A stretch of DNA of 64,000 nucleotides from Dimorphilus gyrociliatus (lineage: Eukaryota > Annelida > Polychaeta > Dinophilidae), in contig CAJFCJ010000016.1 in assembly GCA_904063045.1 (NCBI GenBank), forward strand, positions 1-64,000, given 5' to 3'. The notes under the pieces were generated by a model. The model was not told where the DNA came from and did not search any database. It saw only the letters and a program-made list of their open reading frames with translations. Shown here piece by piece: positions 34,832 through 47,700 of the stretch. Within the stretch, counting starts at the first letter, position 1. Each line of letters starts with the position of its first letter. A program made the translations under genes and the position numbers.

Positions 34832-37800
34832 ATGCTAAAGGAAATTATGAGAGGACTTGAAGATGATGCTACCGCTAGGCTAGCTAGTATTCGGTGCATG
34901 AAAAAGTGTATTAAGAATATTCGGGATGGACAGCCTTATCCAGCAAGCATGTGTCATGTTCCAAAGTACTACAAGTATAAAATAGGGCTCTTGGAACAAT
35001 CTCAAATTAAAGTATACGACGCTCCAGAAGGACAGGAAATAGATACATTACGCTGCTCTTCCACTTCTGTTTTGTACATTGATGGAGACGAAGTTTATAC
35101 TAGCTCAGGCATTTATGGGAAATTGATAAAGGTATTCGATTTCAATATCAGAAGAACAACAAGAACAAACTTTCTTTTCAGTTCAAATTATCTTCCACTG
35201 GTACTATAGCTGAGATCGATGGTTTTGTACAAATAGTTAGTGTTGACAAGGACACAAAGGCAACAGAATCTAATCTACACATGGTAGTAAAAGATGAACT
35301 AAGCCCTACTCTAAAAAATGTCTGCCTTTTTTTTAAATGCAAACATTACAGGTACGTTTGGCTTTAAATACTATAAATGTTATATAAAAGTATGTTGACT
35401 TTAAATATCTGAATATTATCTATTTAGTTGGCAGAAGGCTGTGGAAAACGAATTTTCGTGTGGCTCTCCTAAAGTCAACAATATGATTGAAAGTCATGAA
35501 GAAGCTACTACTGCTTTAGAAAAGTATCCCGATGGTTGGACATACGATCATGATATTGAACTTTTAAAATTTTTGTCTGATCCTGAAGTTTTGAAATACT
35601 GTGGACATGCTGAAACAACGAGAAAATCCATAAAAAATATAGATGTCTCCTCATATAGTGACAGTTATAGCGATAAAGATCATCTTATAGATGATAATCC
35701 TGAAACATTTTGGGAGAGCGACGATTCTTCTACTCATTGGATCCGATTAACAATGGAATATAATGTTATTATAAAGTAAGATGCCCATATTCCAAAAATT
35801 ACTTCTTTTAAATTCATTGAATAATAGATCCTTATCGGTCATGGTTGCTGAGGGTGACGATAATTACTTTCCTAAAAGAATATGCGTTAAAGTTGGACCA
35901 TCATTAGAAAAATTACAAGAAGTTCGAGAAACAAAGCTAAATTAGTAAGTCATCATAATCTATGCAATCATAATAATATATACACACGCAAACTAAACAT
36001 AATCTGTATTAACAGCACGTCAACCGTCGGAGTTCGAGAGGTAACAATTCTTGGTGAACAATTAGAATTCCATCCTATTATTCAAATTGAAATTAAAGAG
36101 TGTATGGGTATGTACTAAATAATAATCACGTAATGAAGTTATCTTCTCTTGTTAAAAAAATGTAACATTTAACATTTAGAAGATGGTATTGATACTAGAA
36201 TTAGGGGTATTAAAGTAAGAATTGAAAAGAAGAGAAGTCAAGAATTAGCTGTATATACATTCAAAGACATTATGGAAGTAAAATTTCCCAGGCTTATAGA
36301 TTTTGACCTTGCTATTTTGAGACGAAGGGTACTGCTATTAACGAGGTGAAAAAATTTGATTATAATCAAAATGTTTTTTCAACATCTTCATGTTTTTTAA
36401 AGACTGGTAGCTCTATTCGAAAGTGTCGCCAAGTTCTTAATACCGAACTGGAATAATAAGCCTACTGAACCCTGCAAATTGATACAATTAATGAAGCCTT
36501 TCTATTCGCTATCGGTAAAAAGATTAGATATTGTTGAGGAGCTTCTTCACCTATCCGAATACGATAATTCAAATGGCGAGTGCCCATCTCTTCATATTAA
36601 TAGGCTAAGTAAGACTGAGCATAGAGCTGATCCAAGAGCTGATCCTGAATGTCGAAAAACGGTATTTGTTCAAGTGTATGATGGCTTATTGAAAGCAGAT
36701 TTAGAAAATTTCGATTATAGGTAGAGTTTTCATTAGTTATAATATAAGTGCTTTATTAAGCCTTATTTCTCTTTTTACTATAGATGGGGATCAAATAGTA
36801 GATCCCAATGGTGGGAATGCAAATTTACTCAAGAAGGAATTATTGATCAAGGAGGAGGATTTAGAGATAGTCTATCTGATATTGCTGAAGAGCTCTGCCC
36901 TCCCGCTGATAGTCCTGATTTACTTCCACTGTTCGTTAGAGCTCCAAACCAAAGAAATGCGTCAATGAATATATATAAAGATGCCTTCGTGCCTAGTCCC
37001 TCTTGTACATGGTTTAAACGTTACGAATGGTTAGGTAAATTAATGGGAGCGTGCTTCCGTAGTAAAGAGAATCTTGTGCTGAATCTCAGTCCCTTTGTTT
37101 GGAAAAAGCTATGTGGAGAGCCAGTCAGCTGGAACGATTTCGCAACTGTTGATGATAGTGATGTTAAAGTTTTAAATTCTATTGAATCTATGAGTGAAGA
37201 AGAATTTCAGGCTTTTTTCGGAGGTGAAGTGTATTGGACGGCCATATTTAGTGATGGAAGCGAAGTTGAACTTAGTTTAGATGGATCACATACTCCTGTA
37301 ACATATGAGGAAAGAATTGATTATTGTAACGCAGTTAAAAGAGTAAGAATGGCGGAAAGCGACAAACAAATAGATGCTATTAGACGAGGTCTTCTAAGCG
37401 TTGTTCCTCAATCGGCACTTGATCTTCTTAATTGGGAAGAAGCTGAAAGAAGGGTTTGCGGTGCTGCAGAAATAACTATGGATTCCCTAAAGAGTTCTAG
37501 TAATTTTTTCTATTATTTTTTTTTACTTTCAATTAATTAACATTGTAATTGTTTTCAAAAGCTCACTTTGAAGAACTTATGGAAAATGATTCGAGAACAA
37601 AATATATGTGGATGGCTCTTGAAAATTTTAACGATGATGAAAGAAGCCGATTCTTGAGATTTGTTACTGGACGAAAGCGATTGCCCGCCCCGGTTTATAT
37701 ATGTTCGCTCAAAAATGGAAATGAGGAAGATATCGACTCTCTTCCAGAATCTTCAACATGTTCAAATACACTTTATTTGCCTAAATATTCTAGGTATTAC

Positions 37801-37967
37801 TAAATTATTAATCAATAATTTTTTAATAGTTTTCAAAACTTCTTTTTTCTCTGTATATATATATTTCTATGTTTAACAGCTCTTCCAAATGCGAGGAAAA
37901 ACTACGATATGCCATCTACAATTGCTTGGCGATAGATGCTGATATGATGCCTTATGATATGGAATAA
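34832..37967 (+). CDS. HECTD3: HECT-domain E3 ubiquitin ligase HECTD3
   Basis: HECTD3 conjugates ubiquitin through a catalytic HECT cysteine and carries an APC10/DOC-like domain thought to bind substrates. ATG 34832 begins [19 protein letters not shown], matching the family's N-terminal helix. A long exon (35428-35775) has [17 protein letters not shown] and [16 protein letters not shown], then [16 protein letters not shown], the DOC signature. DOC continues with [10 protein letters not shown] and [12 protein letters not shown]-type sequence (36181 on). [18 protein letters not shown] and [20 protein letters not shown] open the HECT part, followed by [16 protein letters not shown] and [16 protein letters not shown]. 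The active-site loop is [15 protein letters not shown] (Cys at about 37758). The end, [19 protein letters not shown], is canonical. About ten short introns. Residues needed for catalysis appear intact. Confidence 0.93.
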
Positions 37968-38338
37968 TTATCGATGGTAATATTTTCTACAAAGCTGTAT
38001 GCACTCTCATTAAATATTTCAAATAGTCAAATCTGGACAAATGAATTTAAATCTCAAAATTAATTTATTTTAAAATATACTTTGATATGATTATTTTTGG
38101 GCTCATTAATGCTGGCATACCAACAAACACAATTTTATTTTATCTATACGACATGTAATACTTAAAATTTTATGCCATTCAAGTTATATATTGTTCTATA
38201 TTGTTTATTGAAGTAATATTTTAATAAATTACTGAAATGAAAACTTTCGTTCAATGGGTTCGATAGGAATATATGGAATACGTAACCATATTTCGAAATA
38301 GTCAACGAATCACTTTTCTCCACCTGAAGATAACTAAA
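37968..38338. other. short intergenic region between HECTD3 and the OST3/6 gene
   Basis: About 370 bp of AT-rich DNA on the same strand as both neighbours, with an AATAAA at about 38223 that could end HECTD3. No coding frame seen. Confidence 0.45.
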
Positions 38339-40910
38339 ATGGAGGCTATGCGGTGTATTTTATTTTTTATCACTGTCACAACAAGTATTTACGCTCTACC
38401 TAAATCAAAAGAGGTTATTATATAGTTTATACGATGCTAAAATAATACTTTAAGTAAAAATAATGCAAATTATTGTTTTCTTGAATTTTTAGTTGCACCT
38501 CAACGATAGGGTTCAATCGCTATTAGATTGGAGCAATCGAAGACCAGTTATTAGGCTAGATGGAAACAAATTTCGTCAATATGTACGACAAGGACCTAGG
38601 AACTATTCCGTAGTTTTGATGCTTACTGCTTTGGCTTCTGAACGCCAATGCTCTGTCTGCAGGTAAGCTTTATTCTTCTGATAATAAAACCATTTTTATC
38701 TTCCTCTAAAAAGAATAATCTTATGGAATATTAAAACAGTCAAATTAGCTATAACCCATACATATTTTTCCTTAATATTGAATATTTAGATAAGAGCCAT
38801 GCAAAAGATCCATAACATTATTTCCTTATTTGCCACGTTGATAATAACGCTATATAGCATTACGTATAAAAACAATGGAAGAACAAAATGGAAAATTTTT
38901 TTCCAACACTTTCTCACAATGCAATTAATTAATTAAATTTTTATTTCTCTGAAAGACATGCTAATGATGAATTCCTAATTGTTGCCAACTCTTGGAGATA
39001 TAGTCAAGCCTACTCATCAAGGATTTTCTTTGCTATGGTTGATTATGATGAAGGAGCTGACGTATTTACATCTGTAAGATTTATTTATAATGTCTATGTT
39101 CCTTTTTATCATACGTTTATCATTACATTTTTAGTTAAAACTTAACTCTGCCCCAACTTTCATGCACTTTCCTCCCAAAGGAAAGTCTAAGAAAGGTGAC
39201 ACCATGGATTTAAATAGGTAATATACTAATAATTTTTAATAAGAAAGTAGAATCGTTAATCGTATATTCAAAAACTTGTGTTTTCTATTTTAGAGTTGGA
39301 TTCGCAGCTGAACAGATAGCAAGATGGGTTCAAGAGCGAACAGACGTTCACGTTAGTTTATTTTATCAAGCTGAATCAACCGTCTTCTTAAACATAAAAA
39401 TACTTTTTCTAAATAGATTAGAGTCTTCAGACCGCCTAGTTATTCCGGAACTCTTGCTTTAGCTTTACTCTTTTCTCTGATTGGTGGCCTCTTATATTTA
39501 AAGAGAAATAGTTTGGACTTTTTATACAACAGAAACTCGTGGGGGATTGCTGCTCTTGTAAGCCTTAGAATTATCTAAAATATCTTTAAATTTCATAAAA
39601 AAAATTTTCAGTCAATTATATTCGCAATGATTTCTGGTCAAATGTGGAATCATATAAGAGGACCTCCTTTCTTACACAGTAATCCTCAAACTGGTCAAAC
39701 AGTAAGTATCAGAATACGTATATTTTTTTAGTTAAGAATTCAATAAGCCAGAGTCCTTAAGTTTATTTAAGTAATAATAAATTAGATAGTAGAGTTTTGT
39801 AAATTGGTTTGAAATTAACATCAACCAAATGAGAGAAATTTCGTATTACAGAGTCTTAATCTTATTCCTCCATTTAATGTGACTGAAAAATAATGTTAAA
39901 TGTTATATAACCTAATGACATATTTATTGTCAAAGAAATTAAAAGGATCATACACTTTTCAGCTCTTCATTCACTCTAGCAGTCAAGCTCAATTTATTAT
40001 CGAAACCTACATCGTTATCGTATTATGTATCCTTCTCACATTTGTTATGCGTATAGCTGCCATATTTTTAGGATGCTAGCTTTTTGTGGTAATTTGGTTC
40101 ATATATTGCTTCTCTATAGCGCTTAATTTTTTTTCGCTACTTAAAGCTCAATTAGCTTGGCATGATAATTCTTTTATTTAAATTAATCATTTATTTAATA
40201 TAATTTTTTTAACATTAAAGCACACATTAGTTAGTTTCTTACTCTTTAATTTAATTATAATAGATTAAATTGTTCCATCCTTTTTCTTTTTAACATTCAT
40301 TTCAGATGTATATTGTACGCGATTCTGATTATCAATTTATTTTTGAGACTTTAATTGTTGCTGCACTGTGTATCCCTTTTTCAATTGTTTTAGTTCTAGT
40401 AAGTAGAAACTGCTTTTATACTTTTTATTTCCCTTCCCTGTTTATTATTATTATTTTTATTATTATTATTATTGCTATTAATTTGCCTTTTCTAGCATTT
40501 ATTGAAGTTTCATTGCTATATTATCAATTTAGTATGTTAATTAAACTATATAAAGGTTATATAACAAAAAACAAAAAAAGGTATTCCTTAACAAAATTTC
40601 AAAGATTCGGCAGTTGTAATTGGAATGATTGTACTGAACGAAGCACCAGAAATGAAGGTTGACGCTAAAAAGAGGAAAAGTTAGTTATTATCATTTAACT
40701 GTTATATACAATACTTAATACGTTGATGTATATATTTTGCAGTTATGTGCTTTGTTGGATTGGGTACAGTGGCTTTCTTCTTTAGTATAATTCTTTCTAT
40801 TTTTAGAGCCAAATACATGGGATATCCGTACAGGTTTATATAATAAAATTATTCTTCCTTCTGTAAGCTTAATATTTGAATTTTTTTCATTCAGTTTCTT
40901 ACTAAAGTAA
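38339..40910 (+). CDS. TUSC3: Oligosaccharyltransferase OST3/OST6 subunit (TUSC3/MAGT1), thioredoxin-fold
   Basis: This subunit of the STT3B-type oligosaccharyltransferase uses a luminal thioredoxin-like CXXC to help glycosylation of cysteine-rich clients. ATG 38339 gives a signal peptide ([19 protein letters not shown]), then [39 protein letters not shown] with the CSVC redox site, [23 protein letters not shown] and [15 protein letters not shown]. Membrane spans follow: [40 protein letters not shown], a span built by alternative exons, and [24 protein letters not shown]. The end, GYPYSFLLK, is canonical. After HSNPQTGQT (GTAAGT donor), two alternative 64-nt exons (39963-40026 or 40306-40369) can each join the exon at 40605. 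Later exons are 40605-40679, 40743-40833 and 40895-40910. Confidence 0.92.
39963..40026 (+). other. alternative exon A of the OST3/6 gene (64 nt)
   Basis: A TTTTCAG acceptor precedes the exon, which encodes [21 protein letters not shown] plus one base; the donor is T|GTATCC. This version matches the conserved IHGSSQAQF block of vertebrate TUSC3/MAGT1 best and is probably the ancestral exon. Joined to 40605 it reads on as [15 protein letters not shown] in frame. If unspliced, the frame stays open and hydrophobic ([17 protein letters not shown]) to a TAG at about 40077-40079. Confidence 0.75.
40306..40369 (+). other. alternative exon B of the OST3/6 gene (64 nt)
   Basis: A TTTCAG acceptor is followed by 64 nt encoding [21 protein letters not shown] plus one base, with the same T|GTATCC donor as exon A, 279 bp downstream of it. 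The length and phase are identical, and QFI.ET.IV aligns without gaps. The luminal part changes from HSSSQA to VRDSDY, turning a polar neutral stretch into a charged one. Confidence 0.7.
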
Positions 40911-41182
40911 AGAAGAAAAAGAGAAGAGAACGTATGATAATTGACTATGAATTTTTAAATGTAATTTTCCTATGTTAATTGTCCTGTATTATTATGTTGC
41001 ATAAATAAATTTTTCTTGATGAGTTTATTTAAAGATAGATGAAATATAACAAGAAAACAAACAATTAATGTGACTAAAGTAACATCTCTTTTAAACTGAA
41101 TTGTAAAAAATAAGAACGTTAACTTGATGAGTGAATATAGAATTTATTTTTTATACGCGTTTTAGACCAGAGCTTATCAGGG

Positions 41183-41255
41183 GGTTTCGTAGTGTAGCGG
41201 TTATCACGCTCGCCTCACACGCGAGAGGTCCCGAGTTCGATCCTCGGCGAAACCA
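41183..41255 (+). tRNA. tRNA-Val (anticodon CAC)
   Basis: A 73-nt cloverleaf. Acceptor stem GGTTTCG pairs with CGAAACC, with discriminator A. The D-arm includes the A-box TAGTGTAGCGG. The anticodon stem CTCGC/GCGAG encloses the 7-nt loop CTCACAC, giving anticodon CAC. The T-arm CCGAG-TTCGATC-CTCGG holds the B-box. No intron and no encoded CCA end (only the discriminator A, then GTT). A Pol III T-run terminator (TTTTTT, about 41270-41275) follows shortly. It sits in a 670-bp gap between two plus-strand protein genes. Confidence 0.95.
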
Positions 41256-41575
41256 GTTATTTTTGATAATTTTTTTATTTGAACTATAGACTTGTTTACA
41301 CAACGAAGCGCTATTGAATCTATTTACTTTTTCTTTTCTTTGGCTCCTTTTCAGATAAAACCTCTTTAAAAATATTTTTATAATATGCACGAAACAGCCG
41401 GTAGATGTCACCAGCGCCGGAATGGCGTCGTGCCCGACTTGCTTTATTAATTTATCTAATTCCGGATAAAAACAGTGTTAATAGTTACAGTTTGGCTAGT
41501 TTATGGTCTATAACAAATATTTGAACCAATCAGTCATTAGTTATTTACGGTAGTTAGATAAGAAAGGCTCAAAAT
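41256..41575. other. gap between tRNA-Val and the Shark gene
   Basis: Contains the T-runs expected to end the tRNA transcript and probably the Shark promoter and 5' UTR. No other gene seen. Confidence 0.45.
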
Positions 41576-44357
41576 ATGTCAAATTTATTTCGAAAGGCTC
41601 GAAAACCTGGAAAACAAATTGAAGATTCTCTGAAGAAAATTGTGGAACATTTTCAAAGGAAGGGCCTTAATTGCTACCACGGTAGGATAGATCGAAGTAC
41701 AGCCGAATTCCGACTACTACACGACGGTAATGTTACTAATTGAGTATTAGTAGGCTTATATTCTGCTTACATAACAAAAAAGTATTACTAATACATTCCA
41801 ATCATTAGGGAGAAACGAAAATGGATTATATTTGATAAGAAACGCATCGAATAGCAGCGGAGATTACGTATTATCTTATACATCAATAGATGAGCTATCG
41901 GGAAAATTGGGGTGTAAACATTTGAATATTTTACAAGTGATTGTCTATGGGCGAATGGTATCTCAATATGTTTACGGAAAGAATACATTTTTCGGTTTGG
42001 ATGATCTACTAAATCGGTTAAAGAAGAACCAGATTATTAAAAAACCGGTCAACTTTCAAAATTTTAGTAAATGTCTTCCGTTATTTACAATTGGAGCCAG
42101 TCTTACAACTTGCCTACACTCTTCTATACAATCGGAAAATTACGAAGAGGCAAATTCCATTATAGATCATCAAGAATATAGGAAGAGAGATTTACTGATT
42201 TTAAGAGATTGTGATGGAGAGTCGGCTATACACTTAGCAGCTGAGGCTGGCTCTTTGAGCGTTGTTAAAAAATTAGTTGAAGCTGGTGCATTGATTACAC
42301 TAAGAAATAAATCCGGATATACTCCGCTCCATGTAGCCGTTAAGTCCAAAAGATTAGCTGTAGCTGAATATCTTATTGAAAGGGGAGCGGATGCATTCGA
42401 CCGTTGCTTAAAAGCCCCATACAATTCTTGTTTACACGACGCTGCCGCTACTGGACAGATGGATATGATTGATTTACTAATTAAGAACAACGCTCCTCCG
42501 TGGGTATTTAACGTTAGGAAGGAAATACCAAGCGCAGTTGCCGAGAGAGCTGGTCATCAAGAATGCGCTAAATATATAGGTAACATAAGAAATTCATATT
42601 TTCAAAGTGTAAAAACTATCAATCTTTCGTATTGAAAATAGAGAATGTACAATTGCCTCCTGCCAGTAGCCAAAGGGATAATTGGTTTCATCACAATTTA
42701 ACAAGACAACAATGCGAAGAATTCTTTACGAAATACGACTTTGAGGATGGTCTCTTTCTTATTAGACCATCTACTCAACCGTTATTTTTATCATTATCTT
42801 TGTGTTTTAATAATCTTCCTCATCATTTTAGAATTATGGCGGTGAGTAACTTATAAACAGTAACACAATGAATGTTTCTTATATTTCGTATGAAATTAGA
42901 TTGAAGATAAAATGTATCGAATAGAGCCGGATGGTACAACTTGGCCGACTTTAGAGCATTTGGTAGACCATTATTCTGGAAGAATGGATGTATTACCTTG
43001 TTTATTAACCACAGGAATTAGTCCTAGTGAGTTATTTTTAAATAGCATTTATTTTTAAAGAAAGTACCAACATTGCAATTGTTCTATTTGTTTTTTAGTA
43101 AATTTTAAGCCTATCGCTGTTCAATGTTCAATGCCAAAATTAAGAACCCTTACCGCTAACGAAAATACGAATGAAGGATCGATAGGAAATCATAATTCGG
43201 CTTATTTAGAAACTATTATTGAGAATAGACAAGCAACGTATATAACCACTGCAAATAATCACGAAGATCATGAAACGGTAAGAAAGCTAAATAATATTAA
43301 ATATTTGAGTTTATTCGTTAATTACTTGTGTACTTTTATATTCCTTTGAATAGGCCCATAAAGTAAAAACGTTATTGGAAATAGATAAGAAGATGATCAC
43401 ACTAGGTCATTCATTGGGTAACGGAGAATTTGGTGTTGTATTAAAAGGCACCTATTCGAATGATGGAAAGAAAAAAGTAATTATAAAGTTTATTAATATT
43501 TGACTATATAAAATAATAAATTAAATCAATATTTATTATTAACTTTTCAATAGATTGACATTGCTATAAAAACTCTATCAAACGTTGGAGATAATAACCA
43601 GTCAAGCATAGATCAATTTATGAGGGAGGCACATATTATGATGAATTTAGATCATTGCAACATTATCAAACTAATTGGTATTTGTCGTGATGGTACGACA
43701 ACTATGATGGTACAGGAATTGGCTAAATATGGGTCGATGCTGGATTATCTATTAGATCATAAAGACTCTATCAATCCTAAAAAAGAACTTTTATTATGGG
43801 CTTATCAAGTAGCTTGTGGAATGAGATATTTGGAAGAACAACGATTTGTGCACAGGGATCTAGCGGCAAGGAATGTTCTATTGGCCAATAATAAGGTAGC
43901 TAAGGTCGGCGATTTCGGTCTATCCAGAGCCATGAGTGGTGGTGATAATGTATATCAATCGGCCGAAGGCGGTAAATGGCCTATTAAGTGGTACGCTTTA
44001 GAGGCAATTATTTATGGAACGGTAAATAGACAATTTTCACTTTCGAAAGCGACATCTATTGATTCTTTATTTAATTAGTTTTCAAGCGCTTCCGATGTAT
44101 GGAGTTACGGCGTTACATTATGGGAAATGTTCACTTTTGGTAGTCAACCATATGGAGATTTAAAAGGATCAGCTTTAGTAGAGTTTATAGAATCAAATGG
44201 TAGATTAAAAAAACCTGACAAAGCTCCCGAAGAAATATATCGCGTAATGTCTAAATGTTGGTCTGAAGAACCTGAAGATAGGCCTACTTTTGAATTTCTA
44301 GTCACATTTTTCGGGAACATGGACTTCGTTAGATCAAAATTGAAGAAAAAATCATAA
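41576..44357 (+). CDS. shark: Shark/HTK16-type tyrosine kinase (SH2-ankyrin-SH2-kinase)
   Basis: A cytoplasmic tyrosine kinase family known from cnidarians and invertebrate bilaterians, in flies acting downstream of Draper in engulfment and in dorsal closure. ATG 41576 (MSNLFRKARKPGKQ) leads into the first SH2 (CYHGRIDRSTAEF, then GLYLIRNASNSSGDYVLSY). Ankyrin repeats follow (GESAIHLAAEAGSLSVVKKL, GYTPLHVAVKSKRLAVAEYL, LHDAAATGQMDMIDLL). Then come the second SH2 (NWFHHNLTRQQCEEFF, GLFLIRPSTQ) and the kinase: LGNGEFGVVLKG (Gly loop), IAIKTL (ATP Lys), VHRDLAARNVLL (catalytic Asp), VGDFGLSRAM and WPIKWYALEA, ending KLKKKS. The usual APE motif reads ALE. GTVNRQ after WYALEAIIYG is a retained-intron artefact; the real join is to FSSASDVWSYGVT. 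Seven or so short introns. Confidence 0.92.
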
Positions 44358-44709
44358 TAAAACCCACTGAATCGTTTTCAAATTCCATTTTATTTATTAA
44401 AAAAAAACCAAAATTATTCTAATTCATTTTTTTTTCTATTCGAAAGAAATATCTCTCTCTCTCTCTCTCTGCATTCTCCACTCAGAATAAGAGATAAAAA
44501 CAATTTTTTACCGAGAACGGTGCTAACATTTTCAAGATTTTCGTATAAAAATGAAAAGTAAATGACACACTTTTAAGAGCTGTTCTTTTTTTTCGTAACA
44601 GACTTTTCTTCTTTTTTGTTTTTACAATAAATGAATGCAAAATTAAATAAAAAAATATTAAGAAAGTATGTTCTTTTTTGTTTTTTAAAAAAAAAACTTT
44701 AAAATGTTC
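44358..44709. other. convergent gap between Shark and alpha-catulin
   Basis: Holds both 3' UTRs: an AATAAA-like signal lies directly after the Shark stop and a CT microsatellite at 44452-44470. No gene seen. Confidence 0.5.
44452..44470. repeat. CT/GA microsatellite
   Basis: An uninterrupted run of nine to ten TC dinucleotides in the convergent 3' region. Confidence 0.8.
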
Positions 44710-47700
44710 CTACTTTTGTAAGACTAATTCTTTTTGTAATACTTTGATGATTTGTATAATCATGCGATTCTTCAAATTCGTTGTTTTTGTCAAACCACTC
44801 ATCCGTTAATTCGAAAGCTAAATTTTCATCAATCTGTATAAAATGAATTATTTAGTGCTAATTTCAAGTAGAATTTTTAAGGAAACAGCTTACTAAACAA
44901 CTACAGCAAGCATGAGCAGCAATAAAGCTATCCCTTGTTAATCTAATAACGTTGGAGCAATTTTTTAGTATAATCTTCTGACCCTATAATAAAATATAAT
45001 ACAATATTTGAATGTATTATTTATTATAAACAAACCTGTTCAGCTCCTCTTTCAGATCGATTATGATCATTTTCCAATTTAATAATAACTTTAAGTTGAT
45101 TTAAGACGGTAGGAAGACACTCAATAGTAGATTGTAAGTCTTTGGCTAATCTAAATTTAAAGGCATTGTTTAGATGTGAAATTAATAAACGATAAGATAG
45201 TTTACCTATCATCAAAACAGTTCTTTAGTATATCCCTAAAGAATTCAAGAACTTCATTACAATGTTCAACAATTGACAAAGCAATTTCAGAAGTATTCTT
45301 ATAGTCTTTATTATAGATAAATCGCCTTAAATCTAATAGAGATGATTTCATTAGATAAAAATTATCTAATTGAGTTATTCTTTGTTTATCATTCGTTGAT
45401 TTCATTGTCATAAAATGACGTTTTGGAAATCCAGTTATTGGTGTTGAATGGAAATTCTGTTTAAATCTATCGTTAACTTTTAACGATTCGTCACTATGAA
45501 AATAATAAAAATATGATTGTATAGATAATACATCATTGATTAATTAGTGATGGAAATAAACATACTTTTCATTATCGCTAAGTATCTTTGAAAAGTCTAA
45601 TGAAAATGTATCGCATGATAAAAGTCCAGTCATACTAAGGGAGGAATAACATACATATACAGTTAGAAGTTTGATAATAATGGCGAATATACCTCTTAGT
45701 AAAAGTATTTAGAGCGCTATTCACGGCGCTAGATGAACTACCGGCTATTAGATCGTGTCTTAACGATTCTGTAAAGCCAGCGAATACCTTTTCCTTTCTG
45801 GCGTCGATATCTTCAATTCTTCTTGGACTCATTTTAAATTCTGCAGAATACGTAGTAAAATAATGATATAAACAGATAAATGGAATACATACCTGATATA
45901 TCAGTATAACCTTTAAGTTCATTGAGAACTCTACTAAACAAAGATATCCATTCGTATTGTAATTTTTGTAATAATTTATTACTTTTAACAAATTCTTTCG
46001 TATTAAATGGATACGAGTCTGGTTCAATAATTTTTAATAGTTCAATAGTTAATTTATCCAGCCATTCGGAGAGTTCAATAACTGTACGCCGTTTATCAGT
46101 TGGTAAACTTGATAAACAATCTGATATTTTAGATTTAAGAGTTGTTAATTTCTTCTGAAATTCTTCTGATATACAATTTTCAACTTCTAAAAAGAATGGA
46201 AAAAATGAAGGAATTGTTACTATTATATCCTTATTTTTTTAATTATTTATTATCTTACTTGAGGGTGAAAATGATAAGCTAATAGAACGGAACGAATCGG
46301 CCATGTTAGCTAAACATGGGAATATTTCTTTAACTGCTTCATCGAGTATATTACTGGTATCATTCATCTAAAATTAGAATAATAAGAAATACAGTATACT
46401 GTATATTGATTGTACAGTAAAACTTACCACTTTGGAGAATCTTAAGATATTTAAGCAGAGCTTTAAAGTTACAAATGGATCATCGTTACAATTAATTAAT
46501 AAATTATAAGATTCAGTTAATTTTGATTGTTCCATATCTAATAGTTGAGAGGATCTTCTAGCTTCTATTGCCAAATCATTTTGTCTGTTTACAACAATAA
46601 TATAACTGATTATTATAATAAGACGATCCTTAAGAAATATACCCAGTAATAACGGGTTCCAACCAATTTTTTATCTTATTACATTCCGATAGACAGTTCT
46701 CGTATGCCAATTTCCAGCCATCTAAACTATTAATATCCTTTGGTATAGATATTTCAACGCAAGTTCGTTGAATATATTCCTTAGATACATTTATCAATAG
46801 TAGGTTTATTACATGAATTTTAACTTTCCATGTATTTAATGCTTGTTTTAATGCATTCTTAGCTTGAATTGAACGTGATCCAATAGCTAAATCGGCGTAC
46901 GTTGATATAGTTGATAATGTATTTTCAAGTTCATTTTCTTGTTCATTAATTAAACCGTCATTTATAGCTTTTGTTTGGTTAATTATCCATTTAATATCGG
47001 CAGATATTTCTTGGCATTTGTTCGTTATTTGTTCCAAATATTTTAACTAGATTGGTTTTTATTATTTAATTAGTTCAATTTCAAAGATATTAATAAGCAT
47101 TTTTTTTGTTTTTCTACTTTACCGATGAATTAATATCTTTAACATTTTGATTTTGTAAAGCTTCTATTACAATTTCAACAGGATTTGTCCATATTTGTAC
47201 AATTGCCGCAATAATATTCTCGCATTTTGTTACCTTTATCGCCCAAGTACGACAATACTTTTTAAGATCGTCAAAACGCGCTGAATCGTCTAGAACAACT
47301 TTTCTAGAACTATCAATAACGTTTATACTTAAAGTAGTTATATCCGATGATACATCGTGTAACATTCTATTTATAGAAATTGAAAAAGTGATACTTTTAG
47401 CCTATAATTAATTTTAAATTAAACTAGTAAACGAACCGTTTATTTTGTTGATCAAATTCGGCTAAAGTTGTTGCGTTGTCAACAAGAACATTACTATATG
47501 TAAGTAGGTCGTTGCAAAGAACATCTACTTTTTGCCTCTTCGAAGAGATTGCCGATAATTCAATTTCATCCGCCAAACGTTTAACATCGGAAGAATCGGT
47601 TAAAAGAATAGAAAAATCAAAATGTTCATCATTAGAAATAGTTTTATCGCCTTCCATTGTCATTTCAGAATTATGAAAACGATATTCGACAGCTGTAAAG

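Noticed and set aside
40306-40662. A separate small gene starting at the ATG at 40306
   Set aside because: The ATG sits immediately after a TTTCAG acceptor and the first 21 codons align to exon A of the OST3/6 gene. The rest of the open frame is intron read-through rich in Ile and Phe.
41151-41411. Minus-strand open frame across the tRNA
   Set aside because: It is the antisense of the tRNA-Val gene and its flanks; it translates to typical tRNA-antisense residues (WFRRGSNSGPLACEA).
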